Below are positions 45,123 through 53,387 of a stretch of 64,000 bases of DNA, piece by piece. The translations under genes and the position numbers were made by a program. Source of the stretch: Paracoccus xiamenensis (lineage in GTDB: Bacteria; Pseudomonadota; Alphaproteobacteria; Rhodobacterales; Rhodobacteraceae); NCBI RefSeq assembly GCF_011308835.1, contig NZ_JAAOHY010000001.1:930001-994000 (forward strand), given 5' to 3'. The notes under the pieces were generated by a model. The model saw only the letters and a list, made by a program, of their open reading frames with translations. It ran no database searches and had not been told where the DNA came from. How positions within the stretch are numbered: the first letter of the stretch is position 1; every line of letters begins with the position of its first letter.

Positions 45123-45554
45123 GCCTCACCACCCGTACACAGGGTGTACACCGGGTGTGCACAGGGTGTGCATATTGGGTGTGGGAGTCGGATGGCGACT
45201 ACGGTTCACTCCAGAAGCGAACAGTTTACAGAGTGGCTAGATGGGTATCTCCGCTCCTGAGGGTGTAAAAAGGGCAGCTGGCGGCGTATACCTGAGCGGC
45301 CTTAGCCGGCAGTGGCGAGCATCCCAATATAAAAGCCTAATGAGTGCTTCCATTGGCACGCGCTAGCTGCCATAGAATAAGGGTTGGTAATGAACACGCG
45401 CCCCCCATTTGACGCCATGTAATGGAAGCATGTCATGCATATTCGAACCGAAAGGCTCGCCCCAACTATCCAGCCTACGCTTCAAAAAAGTCCTCCCACT
45501 TGAGCAGTGATCGCAGAGGAAAGTTCTGCTGTCATTTCAGAAGGTATATAATAA
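45123..45554. other. Non-coding left flank of the DUF262-HEPN islet
   Basis: 432 bp without a convincing gene. It opens with phased 11-bp repeats (45139-45171), then GC content falls steadily toward the DUF262 start. TTTACA near 45211 and TGTAAA near 45265 form a distant inverted pair of uncertain meaning. No tRNA, integrase or attachment-site duplication was recognised. AGAAGG about 11 bases before the ATG at 45555 may be its ribosome-binding site. Confidence 0.6.
45139..45171. repeat. Three phased 11-bp repeats after prfB
   Basis: Units ACAGGGTGTAC (45139-45149), ACCGGGTGTGC (45150-45160) and ACAGGGTGTGC (45161-45171), followed by a degenerate GGGTGTG copy to 45183. The first unit is also part of a perfect GTACAC-AGG-GTGTAC palindrome (45135-45149). 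The period of one helical turn puts all units on one face of the DNA. Confidence 0.75.
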
Positions 45555-46631
45555 ATGCAGATAACTAGTAACAACTATAGCATTATCGAAATCCTTCATA
45601 TGCTTGAGCGCCGAGAACTCGTTGTAAACCAAGACTATCAGCGGGGTTCTGGCATATGGCCGACTGGACCAAGTAGCTACTTTGTAGACACGATTATCGA
45701 GAATTTTCCCTTCCCGAAAATCTACATGTACGAATTCGTAAATCGGGAAGATCGCAAGGTTCGTAAAGAAATTGTGGATGGCCAGCAGCGAATATCTGCG
45801 ATTACTAGATTTTATCAAAATGAATTCGCTCTTGGTTCAGACTCAAAATATGCGGGTTGCCGGTTCCAGGATTTGAATGATGAGGCTCAGGAGAAATTCC
45901 TAACTTACGTTGTTTCTGTGGACGTAATACGCAGTGCTCAGAGAGGCGAAATTCTCCAAATGTTTAGGAGGATGAACGCTTACACGCTGCCTCTTAACGA
46001 GGCCGAAAAGCGTCATTCTTCGTTTCAGGGAGAATTCAAATGGTTCGTAAATGAATTTGCCGATAATCTGAACGAGTTCTTCTTGGAGTTTGGGGTATTT
46101 ACCAATCGTCAAATTGTCCGAATGTCTGATGCCGCAATGATTTCCGAGTGTGTGGATGCGTATGAGAACGGCGTGATCAGTTCGAGTCCGAAGAACTTGC
46201 GACAACTCTACCTGCGCTACGATGAACACTTTGATCGCCGTATGCAATATCATGAGATGTTGTCGGAGACGTTCCAGTTCATCGTTGAGAACCTAGTAAA
46301 GTTGCGGACCACATTCATGATGAAGCCCTATGCGCTTCACTCGCTGATTACTGCTCTCTTGCATTGCCGGTTTGGCATTCAGGCTATCCAAGATGAGTGG
46401 GGGGTGCAGCCTCTCGGAGAATTTTCTGTCGATCCCCGGAATGCCGAGCTGAAGCTTCTCGAACTCGCTCAAGCTCATGAGGCAAAGGAAGATGACGGTC
46501 CCCATGCAAAGTATGTATGGGGATGCTTAAGCACCACAGACAGAAAGTCCCGCCGAACGGCACGTGTAGCAGCGATTCTGCGGATTCTTGGCGCGGACGT
46601 CCCGGAAGCAGTAGATGCCGATCTCGCTTGA
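45555..46631 (+). CDS. DUF262 domain-containing protein (ParB/Srx-like fold)
   Basis: 358 residues. N-terminal DUF262 domain (about 1-200) with the conserved pattern QDYQRGSGIW near 26-35, FPFPKIYMYE near 51-60 and the hallmark DGQQRISAI at 75-83, followed by the helical region LQMFRRMNAYTLPLNEAEKR typical of the family. DUF262 is the nucleotide-sensing/ParB-Srx-like half of GmrSD-type restriction enzymes, but here no HNH (DUF1524) nuclease domain follows. Base composition is much lower in GC than the chromosome. It overlaps the HEPN-like gene by 17 bases, so the two should act together. Confidence 0.85.
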   Translation: MQITSNNYSIIEILHMLERRELVVNQDYQRGSGIWPTGPSSYFVDTIIENFPFPKIYMYEFVNREDRKVRKEIVDGQQRISAITRFYQNEFALGSDSKYAGCRFQDLNDEAQEKFLTYVVSVDVIRSAQRGEILQMFRRMNAYTLPLNEAEKRHSSFQGEFKWFVNEFADNLNEFFLEFGVFTNRQIVRMSDAAMISECVDAYENGVISSSPKNLRQLYLRYDEHFDRRMQYHEMLSETFQFIVENLVKLRTTFMMKPYALHSLITALLHCRFGIQAIQDEWGVQPLGEFSVDPRNAELKLLELAQAHEAKEDDGPHAKYVWGCLSTTDRKSRRTARVAAILRILGADVPEAVDADLA

Positions 46632-47262
46632 TGCTCTTCGAAACAAACTACAGCAACGCCTAAATGTTCTCGACGGCGCATTTGATAGGCATGTCGTGAG
46701 CCCGATCGTTGTTCGTAAAACAGACAAATTTGCGTTACAGGAAGGGTATGTATCGGCTCTCTGGCAGACGTGGTGTAGCTTTTGTCGAGAGATCATTATC
46801 CACTCTACACAGGGCGCAATCACGAGATGCGGAACAATCACTACATCACCGTATGGCGCACTATCTGACATGGAAATTGCGTATATTGCAAAACGGCTAT
46901 CAAAAAGTGAACCAATCAATACCATCAGATCTCTTACCGGAAGCCATCAAGAACATACATGGGGCGACCTCTCAAAGGTGAATATCGTGGCATCTGGCAT
47001 CGGTTGTAGCAACGGAACCTCGATTCTTGCGGGGCTGTCGGCGTGTGTCCGCATCGCAGATCTGCAACTCTGCAGAAACGCTTCAGCCCACATCAGCAAT
47101 TCAACGCTACAGGGAGTGAGGGCCGCAAAGGTTCGGTACCTATACAACTCATTTAGGCATCCTTCGGACATGATCTGCTGGGTAGACCCAAACAGTTCTG
47201 ACTTCCTATGGAAGTCTTGGATTGATGAAATTGAACTGGCCGCAGACTTGGCAGTTAATTAA
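46615..47262 (+). CDS. HEPN-like protein, putative RNase partner of the DUF262 protein
   Basis: 215 residues, mostly helical, low GC. The only strong motif is RNASAH at residues 154-159, which fits the HEPN RNase signature (R-x4-6-H, often RN...H). A long conserved-looking helix, YVSALWQTWCSFCREI (about 45-60), precedes it. I do not recognise a named family with certainty; HEPN membership is inferred from the motif, its position near the C-terminal third and the operon with DUF262. Overlap of 17 bases with the DUF262 gene implies translational coupling. Expected role: RNA cleavage upon a trigger sensed by the partner. Confidence 0.65.
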   Translation: MPISLDALRNKLQQRLNVLDGAFDRHVVSPIVVRKTDKFALQEGYVSALWQTWCSFCREIIIHSTQGAITRCGTITTSPYGALSDMEIAYIAKRLSKSEPINTIRSLTGSHQEHTWGDLSKVNIVASGIGCSNGTSILAGLSACVRIADLQLCRNASAHISNSTLQGVRAAKVRYLYNSFRHPSDMICWVDPNSSDFLWKSWIDEIELAADLAVN

Positions 47263-47407
47263 ATCCAACTGAGGCAGCATCAAAGACCCGGATATAGGCT
47301 GCTCGCAATGCACCTATTTTAGGCCTGACACGAGAATTTAGAATGATAGGTTGCAGTGTATTGGCGGAAAAATTGTATGAATGGGCGAACTGGGTGGGCC
47401 GGACCCC

Positions 47408-49261
47408 TCACCGATACCCCGCCGCCTGCAACTCAAACAACTCCCGATACCGCCCCTCGGACAGCATCAGTTCCTGATGCGTGCCCTCGGCCTCGACGCG
47501 GCCGTTTTCCAGCACCAATATCCGGTCGGCCATCCTCACGGAGCTGAAGCGGTGGGAGATCAGGATGGCGGTTTTGCCGGTGGAGAGGTGTTTGAAACGC
47601 TCGAACACCTCGAATTCGGCGCGGGCGTCGAGGGCGGCGGTGGGCTCGTCGAGGATCAGGACCTGGGCGTCGCGCATATAGGCGCGGGCGATGGCGAGTT
47701 TTTGCCATTCGCCGCCGGATAGCTCGACCCCGTTTGCGAAGCGCTTGCCGATCATCTGGTCGTAGCCGCCGGGCAGTTTGGCGATGACCTGGTCGGCCAT
47801 GGCGCTTTCGGCGGCGGCCTCGATCCTCGGGCGGTCGGCGCGGGCCTCGATCCGGCCGACGGCGATATTGTCGGCGGCGGTCCAGCTGTAGCGGACGAAA
47901 TCCTGAAAGATCACGCCGATGGCGGCGCGCAAGCTGTCGAGGTCGTAGGAACGGAGGTCGCGTCCGTCGAGCGTGATGCGGCCTTCGTCCGGGTCGTAGA
48001 GGCGGGCGAGGAGTTTCACCAGCGTCGTCTTGCCCGCGCCGTTTTCGCCGACAAGGGCCAGCGTTTCGCCGGCATGGAGCGTGAAGGAGAGGTTGCGGAC
48101 GGCCCAGGTCGAGGCGCCGGGATAGCGGAAGCCGACATCCTCGAACCGGAAGCCTTCGCGGATGGTGGCGGGGACGGGGATGGCGCCGGGGTCGGAGGTG
48201 ATTTCGGGCTCGACCTGAAAGAACTCGAACAGGTCTTCGAGGTAAAGCGCCTGCGCGGCGGTCGAGGAGAAGGAGGTGAGCAAGCCGTTCAGAAGCGAAC
48301 GCAGCCGCTGGAAGGAGCCGGCGAGGAAGGTCAGATCGCCGATACTCAGCGCGCCGGCCAGCGTCGCGCCGACGATCCAGAGATAGGCGGTGTAATAGCC
48401 GAGCGTGCCGATGGCGGTGAAGATCACGCCCCAGAAGGCGCGTGAGCGGGCGATCTGGCGGCGCTCGGTATAGAATTTCTCGGACAGCGTCCGGTAGCGG
48501 TCGGCGAGGAAGCGGTGGAGGTCGAAGATCTTGACCTCTTTCGCGGTGTCGGGCCAGCTGGCGACCTGGCGGATATAGTCGAGCTCTCGCCGCTCGGGGG
48601 TGCGGCCGAAGTCGAGATTGTAGTTCTTCGCGTTGAAATGCGCCTCGCCCAGAAAGGCGGGGATGAGGGTCAGAAGCAGCAGGACGACGAGCCAGGGGTT
48701 ATAGGCGATCAGGCCGCCGGCGAAGGTCAGGACGGTGACCATGTCCTGCAATTGCTGGAAGATCAGGCCCATCAGCGACATGCGGCCAGCGGCCTGACGG
48801 CGGGCGCGGTCGAGCTTGTCCTGGAAGACGGCGTCCTCGAAATCTTCGAGGTCGAGGTTTGCCGCGTGTTCCATCAGGTCCATGGTCAGCGAGATGGTCA
48901 GCCGTTCCGCCAGCAATGAATCGATCAGCGAGACGAGGCGGGCGAGCATGTCCGAGAGGATCGCGAGGCCGAATTCGGCGGCGACGAGGATCATCAGGTG
49001 GTTGGCCTGCCCGCCGGTGAACCATGCCGACAGGGTTTCGGGGCCGTCGAGGGCCACAAGGCGGATGACCTCGTCGATGATGAGCTTGCCGATCCACAGG
49101 GATGTGACCGGGATCACCGCGCGGGTCAGGCGCAGGATCATGGATGCCAGCGTCAGGCCAGGGGCCGCCTTCCAGACGAGGCGCAGGAAGGGCGGGATGT
49201 TCTTCATCGCCGCCCAGCGGGCGGCGAAGGTTTTTGGCAGTTCCCTTGGTGGCGGGGCCAT
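47408..49261 (-). CDS. Exporter-type ABC transporter, fused membrane and ATP-binding domains
   Basis: 617 residues: transmembrane domain with about six segments (about 25-330), then a nucleotide-binding domain with Walker A VGENGAGKTTLVK near 395, signature ELSGGEWQKLAIARAY near 500-515, Walker B VLILDEPTAALD near 522 and H-loop ISHRFSSVR. This is an ABC half-transporter of the exporter class that would work as a dimer. Its ATG overlaps the oppF-like stop by one base (TGATG), so it is co-translated with a peptide importer. Exported substrate unknown. Confidence 0.93.
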   Translation of the reverse strand: MAPPPRELPKTFAARWAAMKNIPPFLRLVWKAAPGLTLASMILRLTRAVIPVTSLWIGKLIIDEVIRLVALDGPETLSAWFTGGQANHLMILVAAEFGLAILSDMLARLVSLIDSLLAERLTISLTMDLMEHAANLDLEDFEDAVFQDKLDRARRQAAGRMSLMGLIFQQLQDMVTVLTFAGGLIAYNPWLVVLLLLTLIPAFLGEAHFNAKNYNLDFGRTPERRELDYIRQVASWPDTAKEVKIFDLHRFLADRYRTLSEKFYTERRQIARSRAFWGVIFTAIGTLGYYTAYLWIVGATLAGALSIGDLTFLAGSFQRLRSLLNGLLTSFSSTAAQALYLEDLFEFFQVEPEITSDPGAIPVPATIREGFRFEDVGFRYPGASTWAVRNLSFTLHAGETLALVGENGAGKTTLVKLLARLYDPDEGRITLDGRDLRSYDLDSLRAAIGVIFQDFVRYSWTAADNIAVGRIEARADRPRIEAAAESAMADQVIAKLPGGYDQMIGKRFANGVELSGGEWQKLAIARAYMRDAQVLILDEPTAALDARAEFEVFERFKHLSTGKTAILISHRFSSVRMADRILVLENGRVEAEGTHQELMLSEGRYRELFELQAAGYR

Positions 49262-50295
49262 CAGGCGGGCTCTGCCACCTGCGCGCGGGCAACTTCATCC
49301 GCCGTCAACGGGCCGGGGAAATGGCAGGCGGTCAGGTGGCCGGGGGTGCCCATCAGTGCCGGAACCGTGGCCGCGCAGGCCGATTGCGCGCGCGGGCAGC
49401 GGGTGCGGAAGACACAGCCCGATGGCGGCGCCATGGGCGAGGGCAGTTCCCCCGCCAGCGGGATGATGGTCTTGTTCCGCTCCAGCTCCGGGTCGGGGAC
49501 CGGGACCGCCGACAGCAGCGCCTGCGTATAGGGGTGCTGCGGTGCAGAATAGAGCGATTCCGCCTGCGCCACTTCCATCACCCGGCCCAGATACATGACC
49601 AGCACCCGGTCGCTGATATGCTTTACCACCGACAGGTCATGAGCGATGAAAATCAGCGCCAGACCCAGATCGCGCTGCAGATCCGCCAGCAGGTTGATGA
49701 CCTGCGCCTGAATGGACACATCCAGCGCAGATACCGGTTCATCGCAGATCACAAGCTTGGGTTCCACGATCAGCGCCCGCGCGATGCCGATGCGCTGGCA
49801 TTGCCCGCCGGAGAATTCGTGCGGATAGCGGTTGATCTGGTTGGGCAGCAGGCCCACGCGTTCCATCATCTCCTTCACGCGGGTCTTGACCGTTTCGCGC
49901 GGCAGGCCGGGATGATGGGTGGTCAGGGGTTCGGCAATGATCTGGCCCACGGTCATGCGCGGGTTCAGCGAGGCCAGCGGATCCTGAAACACCATCTGGA
50001 TGTCGCTGCGATATTTCAGCATCTTGCGCGGGCTGAGGCCGACCAGATTGGTGCCGTCCTGCCAGCGCGCGGTGCCGGTGGCGGGCGCGAGGCCGATCAG
50101 CGCGCGCGCCAGCGTCGACTTGCCCGAACCGGATTCGCCCACGATCCCCAAGGTCTCGCCGGGGTTCAGGGTGAAATCGACGCCGCCCACCGCATGCAGC
50201 AGGCGCGGTTTGGTCCAGGGCAGGTCGCCCTCACGCCGGATGTTGAAGGTGACGCGCAGGTCGCGAACGTCGAGCAGCGGCTTAGCGTTTGTCAT
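49261..50295 (-). CDS. oppF: Oligopeptide/dipeptide ABC importer ATP-binding protein (OppF/DppF-like)
   Basis: 344 residues from the ATG preceded by AGGAG seven bases upstream, inside the oppD-like gene (14-base overlap). Walker [15 protein letters not shown] near 52, signature EFSGGQCQRIGIARAL near 155, Walker B VICDEPVSALD near 177, and the C-terminal oligo_HPY region with CVFRTRCPRAQSAC, the Cys-rich part that binds a 4Fe-4S cluster in DppD-type proteins. Powers peptide uptake with OppD. Confidence 0.93.
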   Translation of the reverse strand: MTNAKPLLDVRDLRVTFNIRREGDLPWTKPRLLHAVGGVDFTLNPGETLGIVGESGSGKSTLARALIGLAPATGTARWQDGTNLVGLSPRKMLKYRSDIQMVFQDPLASLNPRMTVGQIIAEPLTTHHPGLPRETVKTRVKEMMERVGLLPNQINRYPHEFSGGQCQRIGIARALIVEPKLVICDEPVSALDVSIQAQVINLLADLQRDLGLALIFIAHDLSVVKHISDRVLVMYLGRVMEVAQAESLYSAPQHPYTQALLSAVPVPDPELERNKTIIPLAGELPSPMAPPSGCVFRTRCPRAQSACAATVPALMGTPGHLTACHFPGPLTADEVARAQVAEPA

Positions 50296-51406
50296 CGGGC
50301 AGCTCCTGCGGGGTTCCGGCAGTGGCGGGGCCAACGGTCAGGCCCTCGGTGATGTGCTCATCTGGATCGCCGATATCCATCTGCCCCATCTCATCGGCGG
50401 CGGCTTCCATCGGCAGGTCGGTGTGATGGGTCGGACCGGCGCGGACCACATCGATCTCGGCATGGCAAGCGCGTGTGCGACCGCTGGCGAATGGGGTCAG
50501 GGCCGGGCGCTTGAGACTGCAAAGATCGAAGGCGAAATCGCAGCGAGGCTCAAAGGCGCAGCCGGGCGGCGGGTTCGACATATTGGGCGGGCTGCCGGGA
50601 ATGGCCGACAGCTTGTCGCCCTTCTGGTCTACACGCGGGATCGCGGCCAGAAGGCCCTTGGTATAGGGGTGGGTCGGATCGACAAAGATCGCATCCGTGC
50701 CGCCTTCCTCGCGGACGCGGCCGCCATACATGACGACGACCCTTTCGCACGATCCCGCCACGACGCCGAGGTCATGGGTGATCAGCATCATCGCCATGCC
50801 GAATTCGGCCTGTAGATCGGCCAGCAGCTTCATGATCTGCGCCTGCACCGTCACATCCAGCGCGGTGGTCGGTTCATCCGCGATCAGCACGTCGGGCTTG
50901 CACAGCAGCGCCATGGCGATCATCACCCGCTGGCGCATCCCGCCGGAAAACTCGTGCGGATAAAGCCGCGCGCGCCCCTTGGCGTCAGGTATGCGCACCG
51001 CGTCCAGCATCCGCACCGATTCCGCGACCGCCGCCGATTTCGACAGCCCGTGATGCAGCATCAGCACCTCGGCCATCTGGTCGGAGACCCGCATATAGGG
51101 GTTCAGCGAGGTCATCGGATCCTGAAAAATCATCGCGATATGTTCGGCGCGAATGCGGTTCAGGGTCTTCAGCGGCGCGTTCAGGATTTCCTGCCCGTCA
51201 AAGCTGATGCTGCCGTCGGCCCGTCCGTTCTTGGCCAGAAGCCCCATGATCGAAAACGCCAGCTGCGACTTGCCAGAGCCGGATTCGCCCACGATGCCCA
51301 GCGTCTCGCCCCGTTCCAGCGACAGGTCGATGCCGTTGACGGCATGGACCTGCCCGTCATTGGTGTTGAAGGTGACGTTGAGGTTGTTGATGTCCAGAAG
51401 TGCCAT
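50282..51406 (-). CDS. oppD: Oligopeptide/dipeptide ABC importer ATP-binding protein (OppD/DppD-like)
   Basis: 374 residues. Walker [15 protein letters not shown] near 38, signature [16 protein letters not shown] near 153, Walker [13 protein letters not shown] near 173, and C-terminal [16 protein letters not shown]ys cluster of the oligo_HPY domain. A C-terminal 50-residue acidic tail ([16 protein letters not shown] region) is longer than usual. One base separates it from the oppC-like stop. Confidence 0.93.
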   Translation of the reverse strand: MALLDINNLNVTFNTNDGQVHAVNGIDLSLERGETLGIVGESGSGKSQLAFSIMGLLAKNGRADGSISFDGQEILNAPLKTLNRIRAEHIAMIFQDPMTSLNPYMRVSDQMAEVLMLHHGLSKSAAVAESVRMLDAVRIPDAKGRARLYPHEFSGGMRQRVMIAMALLCKPDVLIADEPTTALDVTVQAQIMKLLADLQAEFGMAMMLITHDLGVVAGSCERVVVMYGGRVREEGGTDAIFVDPTHPYTKGLLAAIPRVDQKGDKLSAIPGSPPNMSNPPPGCAFEPRCDFAFDLCSLKRPALTPFASGRTRACHAEIDVVRAGPTHHTDLPMEAAADEMGQMDIGDPDEHITEGLTVGPATAGTPQELPDDKR

Positions 51407-51407
51407 A

Positions 51408-52337
51408 TCAGCGGTCCTTCGGGTCGAGCGCGTCCCGCAACCCGTCCCCCACGAAGAAGAACGAGAACAGGGTCACAACGAAGAACCCCAGCGGGAAGGC
51501 GAGTTGCCAGATGGTGCCGTAGCGCATTGTGCCTGCGCCTTCGGAAATCAGCGCACCCCATGACGTCAGCGGCTCTTGCACGCCAAGGCCGAGGAAGCTG
51601 ATGAAGCTTTCGGTCAGGATCATCAGCGGCACCAGCAGCGTCGCATAGACCGCGACCACGCCCAGAAGGTTGGGCACGATATGGCGCAGGATGATCTTCC
51701 ATGTGGGAACGCCGGTGGCGCGTGCGGCCTCGATGAATTCGCGGTTTTTCAGGGTCAGGGTCTGGCCGCGCACGATGCGCGACATTTCCAGCCAGGAGAT
51801 CAGCCCGATGCCCAGAAACAGCATCGAGATTGACCGGCCGAACATCACCAGCAGCAGGATCAGCACGAACATATAGGGGATCGACATCAGGATATCGACC
51901 AGCCGCATCATGATCTGATCGGTGCGCCCGCCGATATAGCCCGAGGTAGCGCCATACAGCGTGCCGACGACCACCGCGACGAAGGCGCCGACGATGCCCA
52001 CCATCAGCGAGATCTGCGTGCCCTGCACGGTGCGCGCGAACAGGTCGCGGCCAAGATCGTCGGTCCCGAAATAGTGCCCGTTGGCCAGCGAGGGCGCGCC
52101 CAGTGTCGCGGCAGAGCCCATGACCTCGAAGTCGATATCTTCGTTCGACCAGGCGGCGACGGTATTGCCGAAGGCCGCAAACAGCCCGACCAGCAGCAGC
52201 ACCACCAGCGCCACGAGGGCCGCACGGTTGCGGAAGAAGCGCTTGCGGGCATCGGCCCAGGGACTGCGGCCCTTGACCTCGGCCTGCGCCATGCGGTCGG
52301 ACATGCCCTTGATTTTATCGTGTTCTATCATTGTCAT
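51408..52337 (-). CDS. oppC: Oligopeptide ABC importer permease (OppC-like)
   Basis: 309-residue inner-membrane permease: N-terminal OppC_N segment (first membrane helix about 37-60), a periplasmic loop with YFGTDDLGRDLFAR-like sequence, then five further helices with the EAA-type loop (FIEAARATGVPTWKIILRHI near 213-232) that contacts the ATPases. Starts at an ATG five bases past the oppB-like stop; the in-frame ATG at 52331 is also possible. Confidence 0.92.
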   Translation of the reverse strand: MTMIEHDKIKGMSDRMAQAEVKGRSPWADARKRFFRNRAALVALVVLLLVGLFAAFGNTVAAWSNEDIDFEVMGSAATLGAPSLANGHYFGTDDLGRDLFARTVQGTQISLMVGIVGAFVAVVVGTLYGATSGYIGGRTDQIMMRLVDILMSIPYMFVLILLLVMFGRSISMLFLGIGLISWLEMSRIVRGQTLTLKNREFIEAARATGVPTWKIILRHIVPNLLGVVAVYATLLVPLMILTESFISFLGLGVQEPLTSWGALISEGAGTMRYGTIWQLAFPLGFFVVTLFSFFFVGDGLRDALDPKDR

Positions 52338-52341
52338 GTCG

Positions 52342-53265
52342 TTAATACCTGATCTTCGGGTCGATCCACGCATAGAGGATGTCGACGACAAGGCTGAACA
52401 GGATCGTCAGCGCGCCAATCAGGATCGTGACCCCCATCATCACCGCGTAATCGCGGTTCAGCGCCGAATCGACGAAGGATTTGCCGATCCCGCCGGTCGA
52501 GAAATACATGTCGATCACCACCGAGCCGGTAATCATCGAAACGAAGGCCGGCCCCAGATAGGAAATCACCGGCAGCAGTGCCGGTTTCAGCGCGTGGCGC
52601 AGGATCACCTTGCGTTCCGGCAGGCCCTTGGCGCGGGCGGTGCGGATGTGGTTGGAGCTGAGCACCTCGAGCATGGAGGCGCGGGTGATGCGCGCGATGG
52701 ATGCCATGTAAGAGGTCGAAAGCGCGATCACCGGCATGATCCAGAAGCTGGGGTCAGACCAGCTCCAGCCGCCGCCGGGCAGCCAGCCGAGAGTGAAAGT
52801 GAACAACAGCACCAGGATCGGCGCCATCACGAAGTTCGGCAGCACCTGCGCGCCGATGGAGATGCCGACCGCCAGATAGTCCAGCCAGCTGTTGTGCCGG
52901 ATCGCCGCGGCCGTTCCCAGCGCGCAGCCGACCAGAACCGCGAACAGGAACGAAATCAACCCGTAGGTCAGCGTCACCGGGAAACCGGCAGCAATCACCT
53001 GGTTCACCGTGCGGTCGGGATATTCAAAGCTGGGTCCGAAATCGAAATGGAATATGACCCCGGACAGGTAGTTCCACAGCTGCACCAGCACCGGCTGGTC
53101 CAGTCCGTATTTCGCGTTGATATTCGCCAGAACCTGCGGGGGCAGGGCGCGTTCTTGCGTAAAGGGGCCACCGGGGGCCATATGCATCAGCAGGAAGGAT
53201 GCGACGATCAGCAGAAGCAGAGTCGGAATCGCAACGCCGATGCGTCGAAGAATGAAGCCAAACAT
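52342..53265 (-). CDS. oppB: Oligopeptide ABC importer permease (OppB-like)
   Basis: 307-residue permease with six membrane segments; the N-terminus MFGFILRRIGVAIPTLLLL is typical, as is PGGPFTQERALPP after the first helix. The EAA loop, HIRTARAKGLPERKVILRHA, lies near 204-223. It is separated from oppA by a 122-bp gap containing a strong hairpin, so it is probably expressed at a lower level than the binding protein. Confidence 0.93.
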   Translation of the reverse strand: MFGFILRRIGVAIPTLLLLIVASFLLMHMAPGGPFTQERALPPQVLANINAKYGLDQPVLVQLWNYLSGVIFHFDFGPSFEYPDRTVNQVIAAGFPVTLTYGLISFLFAVLVGCALGTAAAIRHNSWLDYLAVGISIGAQVLPNFVMAPILVLLFTFTLGWLPGGGWSWSDPSFWIMPVIALSTSYMASIARITRASMLEVLSSNHIRTARAKGLPERKVILRHALKPALLPVISYLGPAFVSMITGSVVIDMYFSTGGIGKSFVDSALNRDYAVMMGVTILIGALTILFSLVVDILYAWIDPKIRY

Positions 53266-53335
53266 GCCTGTCTTTTCCTCTGGGGCGGTCGCCCGAAAAA
53301 GGGCGGGCCGTAACCCGAAAGGGTGAATAGGTCAA

Positions 53336-53364
53336 ACGGGAGGCGCGATGTCCGCGCCCCCCGT
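53336..53364 (-). terminator. Intercistronic hairpin between oppA and oppB
   Basis: 12-bp stem (one G-U pair) with a five-base loop; the minus strand continues TTTGACC. It lies 24 bp past the oppA stop. Such elements behind binding-protein genes act as partial terminators or 3'-end stabilisers, raising oppA over the membrane genes. Confidence 0.7.
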
Positions 53365-53387
53365 CAGGGTGATCAATGGCGCGTGCG

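Noticed and set aside
45211..45270. TTTACA...TGTAAA inverted pair as a hairpin or operator
   Set aside because: Six-base arms more than 40 bases apart are expected by chance in AT-richer DNA.
45123..47407. Direct-repeat attachment sites flanking the low-GC islet
   Set aside because: No repeat of useful length is shared by the left and right flanks, and there is no integrase or tRNA at either edge.
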